Assembly (NCBI RefSeq): GCF_000733935.1
Contig: NZ_JPON01000001.1
Span: forward strand, 3,856,623-3,920,622
Reading direction: 5' to 3'
Origin: Methylomarinum vadi
GTDB lineage: Bacteria > Pseudomonadota > Gammaproteobacteria > Methylococcales > Methylomonadaceae
Length of the DNA stretch: 64,000 bases
Part shown: in pieces, positions 18,070 to 27,509 of the stretch
Numbering within the stretch: the first letter of the stretch is position 1
Layout of the letters: every line of letters starts with the position of its first letter
The notes under the pieces: model-generated
What the model saw: the letters and a program-made list of their open reading frames with translations, nothing else
Told to the model about the DNA's origin: nothing
Database searches by the model: none
Position numbers and translations under genes: made by a program

Positions 18070-19292
18070 AACCGATTGCGGAAATATTTTCTCAGGGCGA
18101 GGAGGTGGTTGGCGGGCATATCGTCGACAGTAATGCCGCTTGGCTGTCGCAGCAACTGGTGGAAATGGGCTTTGCCGTCAAACGGCACAGCGCCGTCGGT
18201 GACGATATCGAGGATCTCAAACAACTATTGAGCGAGATCGCCGAGCGCGCCAATTGCTGCATCTGCACCGGCGGACTGGGGCCTACGGTTGACGACCTGA
18301 CTTCCCAAGCCGTGGCCGAAGCCTTCGAACGCCCGTTACAGTTCGATGAAGAAGCCTTGGCGCAAATACGCCAATATTATGTCCGGCGCGATCGGGACAT
18401 GGTCGAGGCCAATCGCAAGCAAGCCTTTTTGCCGCAAGGGGCCGTCCGCATCGACAATCATTGGGGCACCGCGCCCGGTTTTTCCCTGCAACAAAGGCGC
18501 TGCCGCTTCTTTTTCCTGCCCGGCGTGCCGTACGAGATGAAACATTTATTCAACGAATCGATCGCGCCAACCTTACAACAAAATTTCACGCTGCAACCCG
18601 ATACTTTGGTGACTTTAAAGACAGTCGGCGTCGGCGAGTCGGACATCCAGCAAAAGCTGACCGGATTGGATTTGCCCGCTCAGGTACAACTCGGTTTTCG
18701 CGCCAATCCCGAAGAAGTGCAAACCAAACTGTTGTTTCCTGCCGGCTTCGACCGGCAAACGATGGCGCAATGTGTGACAAAGGCTAAAGCGTTCATCGGC
18801 GATTATGTATTCGCCGTCGACGGCTTGGAAGGCGAGCAGGGCGGTTTGGTCGATGTGATCGACGAGTTGATGCAGCGAAAAAAACTTAGCTTGAGCGTGC
18901 TGGAAACCGCCAGTCAGGGAATGGTTGCCGCCAAATGTGTCGGTAGACCGTGGCTGAGGTCGGCGTTATTCAGGAATTCCTTGAAAGCTATCGCCGTCGA
19001 TATGGAGGTGGAGCCGGATTCCAGCGACATCATGCAAATCGCCGCAACCTGTGCGCGGCAACTACAACAAAGGGAAGGCTGTGACTTGGCGCTGGTACAG
19101 CTTTACCGGGGTGCTCCGGAACAATTCCGCGATAAGGATTCATCGATAGACCTGTATAATGTGCTCCTCACGCCGGACGGATTGTATCGAAGCCAACTTA
19201 GCACCGGCGGGGCGCAGCATCGCAAACAGAACCAGTCTGCCATCTTGGCCCTGGATTTACTCAGACGTTATCTACAAAACAAATGCCTTTAA
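18066..19292 (+). CDS. cinA: CinA family protein with divergent C-terminal domain
   Basis: 408 aa. The N-terminal MoaB/MogA-like domain is clear (AEIFSQGEEVVGGHIVDSNA, CCICTGGLGPTVDDLTSQAV, FFFLPGVPYEMKHLF) and probably acts as an ADP-ribose/NMN-type pyrophosphatase. The C-terminal region aligned with the NMN deamidase domain is poorly conserved: where active enzymes have ESCTGG, this has ETASQG, so deamidase activity may be lost. It overlaps both neighbours (4 bp with the permease, 10 bp with uup). Confidence 0.82.
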   Translation: MKPIAEIFSQGEEVVGGHIVDSNAAWLSQQLVEMGFAVKRHSAVGDDIEDLKQLLSEIAERANCCICTGGLGPTVDDLTSQAVAEAFERPLQFDEEALAQIRQYYVRRDRDMVEANRKQAFLPQGAVRIDNHWGTAPGFSLQQRRCRFFFLPGVPYEMKHLFNESIAPTLQQNFTLQPDTLVTLKTVGVGESDIQQKLTGLDLPAQVQLGFRANPEEVQTKLLFPAGFDRQTMAQCVTKAKAFIGDYVFAVDGLEGEQGGLVDVIDELMQRKKLSLSVLETASQGMVAAKCVGRPWLRSALFRNSLKAIAVDMEVEPDSSDIMQIAATCARQLQQREGCDLALVQLYRGAPEQFRDKDSSIDLYNVLLTPDGLYRSQLSTGGAQHRKQNQSAILALDLLRRYLQNKCL

Positions 19293-21175
19293 TACGCTTA
19301 AACAATGTTTCCATCGCCTACGGCACCCACGCCTTGCTGGACAATGCCAATTTCCAACTCGATGCCGGCGAGCGGGTTGGCTTGCTCGGCCGCAACGGCG
19401 AGGGAAAATCGACCTTGATGAAGATTATTGCCGGCAAGGTGCATGCCGACGCCGGCGAGATCTGGCGTCAACCGGAACTGAAAATGGCCTGGCTAGAACA
19501 GTCGCCGGAGTTAGAAGATGAAGACACCATCTATGATGCGGTCGCCGGCGGTTTGGGCGAGCTGGGGCAATTGATCGTGCGCTATCATGACATGCTGACA
19601 AAGATGGACGGCAGCGAACAATCCTTGCAGGCGCTGGGCGACATGCAGCAGAAACTGGAGGCCGACAACGGTTGGCATTTTCAGCAACGGGTAGAAGCGA
19701 CGCTGAGTAAATTGGATTTGCCGGCCGATGTTAAAATCAGCAGCCTCTCCGGTGGCTGGAAAAGGCGGGTGGCGCTGGCGCGCGCCCTGGTCATCGAACC
19801 GGAAGTGCTGCTGTTGGACGAACCGACCAATCATCTGGATTTCGAGAGCATAGCCTGGTTGGAAGAGCAGGTTTTGGCCTTCCAGGGCGCGGTATTGTTC
19901 GTGACTCACGACCGCTCCTTTTTACAACGGCTGTCCACCCGCATCGTCGATCTGGATCGCGGACAATTGGTTTCCTGGCCCGGCAATTACGACGACTATC
20001 TGCGACGAAAGGCCGCCGCGTTGGAGGAGGAAGCCAACCAGAATGCCGAATTCGACAAGAAGCTGGCCAAGGAAGAAGCCTGGATCAGGCAAGGCATCAA
20101 GGCGCGCCGCACCCGCAACGAAGGCAGGGTCAGGGCTCTGAAGAAATTGCGTGCGGAACGGGCCGAGCGCCGTAATACCCAAGGCGCGGCGCGGCTGTCG
20201 TTGAGCAAAGGCGAAGCTTCCGGCAAGAAAGTTATCGAGGCGACCGATGTCAGTTTTCAGTATCAGGACAAGGTCATCATCACGCACTTTTCCACACTGA
20301 TCGAGCGCGGTGACAAGATCGGTTTGCTGGGGCCGAACGGCGCCGGCAAGTCAACCTTGTTGAAACTGCTGCTGCAACAACTGGAGCCGACTTCCGGCAC
20401 GGTCGTGCAGGGCACCAAGCTGCAAGTCGCTTACTTCGATCAGTTGCGCGAACAACTCGACCCCGAAGTCAGCGTCGCCGACACGGTCGGCAACGGCAGC
20501 GATTTCATCGAGATCGACGGCGCCAAGCGCCATGTCATGTCCTATCTGAGCGACTTCCTGTTCGCCCCGGCTCGGGCCCGTTCCCCCGTCAAAAGCCTGT
20601 CCGGCGGCGAAAAAAACCGGCTGCTGCTGGCGCGCCTGTTCACCAAGCCGGCCAACCTGATCATCATGGACGAACCGACCAACGACCTCGACCTGGAAAC
20701 CTTGGAAATCCTGGAAGAAAAACTGGTCAACTACCAAGGCACCTTGCTGCTGGTCAGCCACGATCGGACCTTCCTCGATAACGTCGTCACCAGTGTCTTC
20801 GTGTTCGAAGGCGATGGCGTCGTCAACGAATACATCGGCGGCTATGCCGACTGGCATCGCATCGACCAGCAACGCAAAAAAGAGCAGGCCGAGCAGCAAC
20901 GCAGCGAAACCGTCAAAAAGGAAAAACCGAAACCGAAAAGCACTCAGCCGAAGAAACTGGGCTTCAAGCAACAAAAGGAACTGGAGCAACTGCCGAACCT
21001 GATAGACCGGCTGGAAACCCGGCAAAACGAACTGAACGAATTGATCAACCAAGCGGATTTCTATAAGCAAGACCAGGACGAAATCAACGCCAAACTGGCG
21101 GAACTGGAGCAGATCGACCAGGAACTGGAACAAGCCTATCAGCGCTGGGAGGAACTGGACGCGCTACAGGGATAA
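19283..21175 (+). CDS. uup: ABC-F ATPase Uup
   Basis: 630 aa with two ABC domains: Walker A GRNGEGKST and GPNGAGKST, signatures LSGGWKRRVALARAL and LSGGEKNRLLLARLF, and DEPTNHLD / DEPTNDLD Walker B regions. The long interdomain linker is rich in Arg and Lys. A C-terminal coiled coil (about residues 560-630) distinguishes Uup from the other ABC-F proteins; it binds branched DNA and affects transposon excision in E. coli. It is soluble, with no transmembrane part. The start overlaps cinA. Confidence 0.92.
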   Translation: MPLIRLNNVSIAYGTHALLDNANFQLDAGERVGLLGRNGEGKSTLMKIIAGKVHADAGEIWRQPELKMAWLEQSPELEDEDTIYDAVAGGLGELGQLIVRYHDMLTKMDGSEQSLQALGDMQQKLEADNGWHFQQRVEATLSKLDLPADVKISSLSGGWKRRVALARALVIEPEVLLLDEPTNHLDFESIAWLEEQVLAFQGAVLFVTHDRSFLQRLSTRIVDLDRGQLVSWPGNYDDYLRRKAAALEEEANQNAEFDKKLAKEEAWIRQGIKARRTRNEGRVRALKKLRAERAERRNTQGAARLSLSKGEASGKKVIEATDVSFQYQDKVIITHFSTLIERGDKIGLLGPNGAGKSTLLKLLLQQLEPTSGTVVQGTKLQVAYFDQLREQLDPEVSVADTVGNGSDFIEIDGAKRHVMSYLSDFLFAPARARSPVKSLSGGEKNRLLLARLFTKPANLIIMDEPTNDLDLETLEILEEKLVNYQGTLLLVSHDRTFLDNVVTSVFVFEGDGVVNEYIGGYADWHRIDQQRKKEQAEQQRSETVKKEKPKPKSTQPKKLGFKQQKELEQLPNLIDRLETRQNELNELINQADFYKQDQDEINAKLAELEQIDQELEQAYQRWEELDALQG

Positions 21176-21367
21176 TCCGGCTCTTGGTGCTCGCCAAGCC
21201 GGCACGGATTGCCGGTATGCAGACTTCAGGAGGTATCTTGATTGGTGAGTGGCCTCATCCATGCGATGCGAGACAAAAATGGTTCGGAATCGGATTGCCG
21301 TGCTTGCAAAGAGAAGGGAAATACAGTATTCTAAGCGGCTTTTCAGCACTCGCTGAAAGTTCAATTT

Positions 21368-21455
21368 GGAGAGATGGCCGAGTGGTCGAAGGCGCACGCC
21401 TGGAAAGTGTGTATACGGCAACGTATCGAGGGTTCGAATCCCTCTCTCTCCGCCA
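21368..21455 (+). tRNA. tRNA-Ser (anticodon GGA)
   Basis: 88 nt with encoded CCA and the long variable arm of class II tRNAs. Acceptor stem GGAGAGA/TCTCTCC; anticodon loop CTGGAAA gives GGA. Confidence 0.95.
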
Positions 21456-21613
21456 TTAACTCGTCAACGATAGTCCCAAGCCTAGCCAATCTTCGATAGT
21501 CCTATTTAGGTGTAAGGACTTACATAAATTATTCGTTTGCCTGCGCATATTTTGCGGCGACATCGACACTAATTTTTAGCGTTCACATCGGCGGACACGA
21601 AACAAATACACCT

Positions 21614-24011
21614 ATGGCTATCAAAAAATCCGAGTTGTACAGCTCGTTGTGGAGAAGCTGCGACGAATTGCGCGGCGGTATGGATGCATCGCAGTACAAG
21701 GACTATGTGCTGGTAATGCTGTTCATCAAATACATCAGCGACAAATACGCCGGCGCCCCTTATGCGCCCGTCACCGTACCGGCAGGCGCCAGTTTCAATG
21801 ACATGGTGCTGCTGAAGGGCAAATCCGACATCGGCGACCAGATCAACAAGAAGGTCATCGCGCCGTTGAAAGCGGCCAATAAATTGTCCGAGATGCCGGA
21901 TTTCAACGACGCCAACAAGCTGGGCAGCGGCAAGGAAATGGTCGACCGGCTGACCAACCTGATCGCCATTTTCGAAAACAAGGACCTGGATTTCTCCAAG
22001 AACCGGGCCGAAGGCGACGACATCCTCGGCGACGCGTACGAATACCTGATGCGCCATTTCGCCGTCGACAGCGGCAAGAGCAAGGGTCAGTTTTATACGC
22101 CAGCCGAAGTCAGCCGCGTGATCGCGCAAATCATCGGCATCCGCGAGGCCGACACCAGCAGCAATACCACGGTCTACGATCCGACCTGCGGTTCCGGCTC
22201 GCTGTTGTTGAAAGTCGGCGACGAAGCCAAGGCCAAGGTCACGCTGTACGGCCAGGAGAAAGATTCCGCCACCAGCGGCCTGGCGCGCATGAACATGATC
22301 CTGCACGACCAGGCGACCGCGCTGATCTATCAGGGCAACACGCTGGCCGATCCCAAATTCAAGGACGGCGACAATCTGAAGACCTTCGACTATGTGGTCG
22401 CCAATCCGCCGTTCAGCGACAAACGCTGGAGCAATGGCGTCGACACGCTGAACGATCCCCACCAACGCTTCCAAGCTTTCGGCACGCCGCCGGAGAAGCA
22501 GGGCGATTACGCCTATCTGCTGCATATCGTCCGCTCGCTGAAAAGCACCGGCAAGGGCGCCTGCATTCTGCCGCACGGCGTGCTGTTCCGCGGTAATGCC
22601 GAGGCCGACATCCGCCGCAATTTGGTCCGCAAGGGCTACATCAAAGGCATCATCGGCCTGCCGGCCAACTTGTTCTACGGCACCGGCATTCCGGCCTGTA
22701 TCATCGTCATCGACAAGGAAGAAGCCCAGGCCCGCAAAGGCATCTTCATGATCGACGCCAGTGCCGGCTACATGAAGGACGGCAACAAGAACCGCCTGCG
22801 GTCCATGGACATCCACAAGATCGTCGACGCTTTCACGAAACAGTTGGAAATCCCCAAATACTCGCGCCTGGTCGGATTCGACGAAATCGAACGAAACGAA
22901 TTCAACCTGAACCTGCCGCGTTACATCGACAACAGCGAAGCCGAAGATCTGCAGGACATCGCCGGCCATCTGCAAGGCGGCATTCCGGCCGCCGACATCG
23001 ACGCGCTGCAACGCTACTGGTCGGTGTGCCCGAATCTGAAAAGCGCCTTGTTCAAGCCCAACCGTCCCGGCTATCTGGATCTGGCCGTGGACAAGGCGGC
23101 GATCAAAACGGCGATCTATCAACACGACGAATTTTCCGCCTTCATCGCCGGCATGAACGCGCATTTCGATGTCTGGTGTAAGCGCAGCGAGGAAAAACTA
23201 AAGGACTTGCAGGCCGGTTGCCATCCCAAGGACCTGATCGCCGAGCTGTCCGAAGATCTGCTGGCGCATTACGCCGGGCAGCCGCTGATCGACAAATACG
23301 ACGTTTACCAGCATCTGATGAATTACTGGGCCGAAACGATGCAGGACGACTGCTATCTGATCGCCGCCGACGGCTGGAAGGCCGAGACCTATCGCATCAT
23401 CGAGACCGACAAGAAGGGCAAGGAAAAGGACAAGGGCTGGGCCTGCGACCTGCTCCAAGTCCCTGATCGTCGCCCGTTATTTCGCCGAAGAACAACAGGC
23501 GATCGAACAACTGCAAGCCGAGCTGGAAAGCGTCGGCGCCCAACTGGCCGAACTGGAGGAGGAACACGGTGGCGAGGAAGGGGCCTTTTCGGATCTTGAG
23601 AAAATTAACAAGGCCGGTGTTGCTACACAATATAAGAAATTCAAAGATGACCTCAAGGCTCTGGAAGAAGCTAACGTGCTGAATCAATGGTTGCAGCTTA
23701 ACAATCAGGAAAGCGCATTGAAACGCAGGCTCAAGGACGCCGAAGCCGAGCTGGACGCTTTAAGCTACGCCCACTATCCGAAACTGCGCGAAGCCGACAT
23801 CAAGACGCTGGCCGTGGACGACAAATGGCTGGCCGAGCTGGACAAGCGCATCCACGGCGAAATGGACCGCATCAGCCAGGCCCTGACCCGTCGCGTCAAG
23901 GAACTGGCCGAACGCTACGAAACGCCGCTGCCCACACTGAACGACCGCGTCGCTGAATTGGAAACCAAGGTCAACCAACATCTGCAGAAGATGGGGTTCG
24001 CATGGAATTGA
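21614..24011 (+). pseudogene. hsdM: Type I restriction-modification methyltransferase HsdM, frameshifted
   Basis: The first frame encodes MAIKKSELYSSLWRSCDELR, the SAM-binding YDPTCGSGSLLLKV and the catalytic VANPPFSDKRW. It is correct as far as KDKGWACDLL (~23455), then reads out of frame to 23599. The expected continuation (PKSLIVARYFAEEQQAIEQL and a long coiled coil) is in another frame from 23457 to 24011. A 2-bp loss in a C-run (CTCCCCAAG to CTCCAAG) would explain it. The catalytic domain is whole, but the C-terminal part that contacts HsdS is detached. Alternatives are a sequencing error or a real inactivating mutation. Confidence 0.88.
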
Positions 24012-25294
24012 AGGAGGCGAGCGCCCGGTATTTGGCCGATGCCGGAGAGCTGGTGCCGAAGGGATATAAACAGACCGAGGTCGGATTGATTCCGGAGGAT
24101 TGGGAAATTAAGTTGCTCCATGAATTTGCTGTAATCAAGACTGGACCTTTTGGAACTCTTCTTAAAGCTTCGGAATATTCCGCGTCCGATGATGGTGTTC
24201 CATTAATATCAGTCGGGGAGATTCGAGAAGGATTCCTAGGAATCACGGAGGAAACACCTCGTGTATCAGAGTTAATTGTTAAACGGTTACCGCAATTTGT
24301 ATTGAAATGTGGAGATATTGTTTTTGGCAGAAAAGGTGGGGTAGACCGTTCAGCAGTTATTCAACAAAAGGAAGATGGATGGTTTCTTGGATCAGATGGA
24401 ATAAATGTTCGAATTGCTAATAGTTGCTACGATAAGTATTTAGGGTTTCAATTTCAAAGTTCTCGGATCAAAGGATGGCTTCTACAGCACGCGATTGGAA
24501 CGACCATGCCATCTTTAAATCAAAATATCCTTAGAAATGTTATTGTACCAATTCCACCTACCTTAACCGAACAAGAAGCCATCGCCGAGGCGTTGAGCGA
24601 TGTGGATGCGCTGCTCGAATCGCTGGAGCAACTGATCGCCAAAAAGCGCCTGATCAAACAAGGCGCCATGCAGGAATTGCTGACCGGAAAGAAGCGTTTG
24701 CCGGGGTTTAGTGGGGAGTGGGAGGTTAAGCGATTGGGTGATGTACTCGATAAAATAGTTGGTGGGGGAACACCAAGCAGATCGAATCCAAAATATTGGG
24801 GTAATCAAATTCCTTGGGCTACAGTAAAGGATTTTGCATCCTTTCATCCATATCACACACAAGAAAATATCTCTTCTGAAGGACTTATCAATAGCTCGTC
24901 AAATCTAATTCCAAAGGGAACATTGATTACGTCAACGAGGATGGCTTTGGGAAAAGCGATAATTTACGAAGTGGATGTAGCAATTAATCAAGACCTTAAG
25001 GCACTTTTCACAAAGCGGTATGTGAATATAAAATTTCTTTATTATTGGTTTGAATTAAATGCTTTGAAAATTGACGAGCTAGGTAGCGGTAGTACTGTAA
25101 AAGGGATTTCGTTGCCTGATTTGAAAGCTATGGAGTTTTATCTTCCTTTACAAGAAGAACAAGCCGCCATAGCCAAAGTCCTCAGCGACATGGCCGCCGA
25201 AATCGCCGCGCTGGAAAGCAAGCTGGCCAAGGCGCGACAACTCAAGCAAGGCATGATGCAGGAACTGCTGAGCGGCCGGATTCGGCTGGTGTGA
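24002..25294 (+). CDS. hsdS: Type I restriction-modification specificity subunit HsdS
   Basis: 430 aa with two target-recognition domains, each followed by a conserved helical spacer (EALSDVDALLESLEQLIAKK and KVLSDMAAEIAALESKLAKA). Both spacers end in a KQGAMQELLTG/KQGMMQELLSG repeat. The TRDs (about residues 20-180 and 235-380) are visibly AT-richer than the spacers, as expected from recombinational exchange. Its start overlaps the last 10 bp of the hsdM second frame. It would dictate the bipartite DNA sequence recognised by the complex. Confidence 0.93.
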   Translation: MELKEASARYLADAGELVPKGYKQTEVGLIPEDWEIKLLHEFAVIKTGPFGTLLKASEYSASDDGVPLISVGEIREGFLGITEETPRVSELIVKRLPQFVLKCGDIVFGRKGGVDRSAVIQQKEDGWFLGSDGINVRIANSCYDKYLGFQFQSSRIKGWLLQHAIGTTMPSLNQNILRNVIVPIPPTLTEQEAIAEALSDVDALLESLEQLIAKKRLIKQGAMQELLTGKKRLPGFSGEWEVKRLGDVLDKIVGGGTPSRSNPKYWGNQIPWATVKDFASFHPYHTQENISSEGLINSSSNLIPKGTLITSTRMALGKAIIYEVDVAINQDLKALFTKRYVNIKFLYYWFELNALKIDELGSGSTVKGISLPDLKAMEFYLPLQEEQAAIAKVLSDMAAEIAALESKLAKARQLKQGMMQELLSGRIRLV

Positions 25295-25314
25295 GCGGCA
25301 GACAGAGACCCTTG

Positions 25315-25500
25315 TTCCCACGCGCCGCGCACCCGCGGGGCATAAATAGGAACACAGTCAGTACCGCGCCAGCGGTGCAAATGCCGAGGTAGTCCTCCTT
25401 GACCGGCGGACGAGAAAACCCAGTCAGCACCTCGCAACGGCGTAAAAGCATCAGGCAACGACCAGCGAAAGGGTAGTGGGCGCAGCGCGCCGGGTAGGCA
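25315..25500. repeat. RAYT-associated repeat, left flank
   Basis: Contains GC-rich palindromic segments bounded by tgttcc and ggaaca. A 26-bp word at 25329-25354 recurs with two mismatches at 26121-26146, on the other side of the RAYT gene. Two other segments (25363-25400 and 25467-25500) resemble the sequence inserted in hsdR at 30470-30570. Confidence 0.7.
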
Positions 25501-25538
25501 TTGTTCTTGCGCTATCCTTAGACGAGGAGGTGTTTATT

Positions 25539-26075
25539 ATGGGACGCAGTCGCTATACGATCCGCGAAGAACAAGCTCCCCATTTTCTAACCTGCACGGT
25601 GTTGAATTGGATGCCGTTGTTCACGCGCCCGCAAACGGTCGATATTATCCTCAATGCTTTGAGTTATCGACAGGAACATCGCGGCTGGAAGTTGTATGGC
25701 TATGTCATCCTGGAAAACCATCTGCATTTGATCGTGCAAGCCGATAGTCTACGCACGGAAGTCGCGCATTTTAAATCCTATACGGCCAGGCAATTGATCG
25801 ATCATTTACAGTCATGCCGGGCCGAACGTCTGTTAAAGCAGATGGCTTTTTTCCGTAAGGCGCATAAACAAGATGGAGATTATCAATGCTGGGAAGAAGG
25901 GTCGCATCCTCAACTGATTCAAAACGAGCAGATGCTGCGGCAAAAGCTGGACTATATCCATTTCAACCCGGTCAAGCGTGGTTATGTCGACGAGCCGGAA
26001 CATTGGCGTTATTCCAGCGCCAAGGATTATGCGGGGCGGAGTGGTTTGATTTCTGTTTATAAAGAATGGTTGTGA
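25539..26075 (+). CDS. REP-associated tyrosine transposase (RAYT, Y1_Tnp family)
   Basis: 178 aa from an ATG preceded by gaggagg. The HUH motif is ENHLHLIVQA and the C-terminal KLDYIHFNPVKRGYVDEP carries the conserved Tyr/Asn-Pro segment. It is distinct in sequence from the RAYT at 5725 and is flanked by different repeats. It is inserted between hsdS and fic, so it splits the restriction operon; its own ribosome-binding site is strong. Confidence 0.88.
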   Translation: MGRSRYTIREEQAPHFLTCTVLNWMPLFTRPQTVDIILNALSYRQEHRGWKLYGYVILENHLHLIVQADSLRTEVAHFKSYTARQLIDHLQSCRAERLLKQMAFFRKAHKQDGDYQCWEEGSHPQLIQNEQMLRQKLDYIHFNPVKRGYVDEPEHWRYSSAKDYAGRSGLISVYKEWL

Positions 26076-26077
26076 GT

Positions 26078-26146
26078 TTGGCGCGGCGCGCGGGAACAAG
26101 AAAGAATCGACATGTGCAGTGCACCCGCAGGGCATAAATGGGAACA
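26078..26146. repeat. RAYT-associated repeat, right flank
   Basis: Carries a direct repeat of the left-flank word (26121-26146, gcacccgc-gggcataaat). It also has a gcgcggcgcg-ggaac-agaaagaat segment that recurs in hsdR at about 30571-30598. Confidence 0.7.
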
Positions 26147-26322
26147 AGAAATCGGTAAGCCTCATGGAAACTTTTTTACTTCCTTATAGCGATTTTTCAA
26201 GATAATCTAGCTGAAGATTAAAGATAAGTTTTTACGGATTAATCTATAATTATATGATTTAAAACAATTTATATTGTAATATCAAAGATGTGTGAACAGC
26301 AGGATTAAAGAAAATCATCGTT

Positions 26323-27486
26323 ATGCCCTCATTTAACCACCATGATCTAAAGCTACTCAATCCGGCTTTCGATTCGCCGCTGGTGGATGTGTTAACGGAG
26401 CTGGAACATTTGCGGCGCTTGCAATTGGGTGGCTCGACACCGCCCCAGGTGTTCTTTCAACTGAAATATATCTTCCACATGCTGGAAAGCTTGGGGTCGG
26501 CGCGTATCGAAGGTAATCATACGACCTTGGCTGATTATGTAGAAAGTAAACTAGAAGGCGGCCAGCAGCAACCGTCCGATCAACTGCGGGAAATGAGCAA
26601 CATCGAGACCGCGATGAGCTTCATTGAAGAGCATTTCAATAGCGGCGATGAACTGACCGAGTATTTCATCCGTGAATTGCACAGCATGACCGTTACCGAT
26701 CTGGAACGCGAAGGCGATGCTACGCCAGGCGCTTATCGGCATAAACCGGTACAAATTGCCCAATCCGAGCATTTGCCGCCGGAGCCTATTCTAGTGCCGG
26801 ATTATATGCAGGAACTGGTGGCATTTATCAATACCGATCACCCGCGTAAGTACGACCTCATCAAAGTCGCCTTGGCCCACCATCGATTCGGCTGGATACA
26901 TCCGTTTGGTAATGGAAATGGTCGGGTCGTTAGGCTTTTGACCTATGCTTTATTGATCAAGTATGGCTTTAACGTTGAAACCGGCGGTCGGGTGCTGAAT
27001 CCTACAGCGGTGTTTTGTAACGATAGGGATCGGTATTACGCCATGCTGGCCGAAGCCGATAAAGGTGCAAGTGAGGGGTTGGAAAGGTGGTGTATTTATG
27101 TGCTGCAAGGCATACTGGATGAGTTGCGTAAAGTCGATAAGTTGGCCGATTTTCATTATTTGAGTAGCAAAATTCTGTCTCCGGCGTTAGCTTATGCGAG
27201 GGAACGAGAACTGATCACGGCGATGGAGGAAAAGATTCTGCATATCGCAGCCAAAATTGGAATTGCCAAGGCAGCCGACTTCGAAGCAGCAATGCCAGGA
27301 ATGACCGCCCCACAGCGTACCTATCAGATCAAGAAACTGGTCGAACGTCACATGTTACAACCCATTAAGGAGGGCGCTCGCCAATATACCATCGGGTTTA
27401 GCAGCAGTTATTTGATACGCGGGGTGATTCTGGCGCTGTCGAATGAAGGCTTTATCCCTGCATCACTCAATATCAGCAATTCCTAA
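26323..27486 (+). CDS. Fic family protein (class II, predicted AMPylator)
   Basis: 387 aa. The active-site motif [12 protein letters not shown] is at residues 193-204, with the catalytic His193. An inhibitory-helix motif SARIEG (S-x-x-x-E-G, Glu63) lies upstream of the Fic core, which makes it a class II, self-inhibited enzyme. A winged-helix-like C-terminal region follows. Such proteins transfer AMP to protein hydroxyls. It sits between hsdS and hsdR on the same strand, a position where Fic/DinD/RloF-type accessory genes are often found. Its target is unknown. Confidence 0.9.
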   Translation: MPSFNHHDLKLLNPAFDSPLVDVLTELEHLRRLQLGGSTPPQVFFQLKYIFHMLESLGSARIEGNHTTLADYVESKLEGGQQQPSDQLREMSNIETAMSFIEEHFNSGDELTEYFIRELHSMTVTDLEREGDATPGAYRHKPVQIAQSEHLPPEPILVPDYMQELVAFINTDHPRKYDLIKVALAHHRFGWIHPFGNGNGRVVRLLTYALLIKYGFNVETGGRVLNPTAVFCNDRDRYYAMLAEADKGASEGLERWCIYVLQGILDELRKVDKLADFHYLSSKILSPALAYARERELITAMEEKILHIAAKIGIAKAADFEAAMPGMTAPQRTYQIKKLVERHMLQPIKEGARQYTIGFSSSYLIRGVILALSNEGFIPASLNISNS

Positions 27487-27509
27487 AGCAGTTAACATGG
27501 ATATGTAGC

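Noticed and set aside
21569..23164. 531-codon open frame on the minus strand opposite hsdM
   Set aside because: Antisense shadow of a GC-rich coding gene. It lacks a family resemblance, while hsdM motifs are clear on the plus strand.
23453..23457. Phase-variable tract controlling hsdM
   Set aside because: Only a very short C-run is present, with no long homopolymer or tandem repeat to drive switching. A point indel is more likely.
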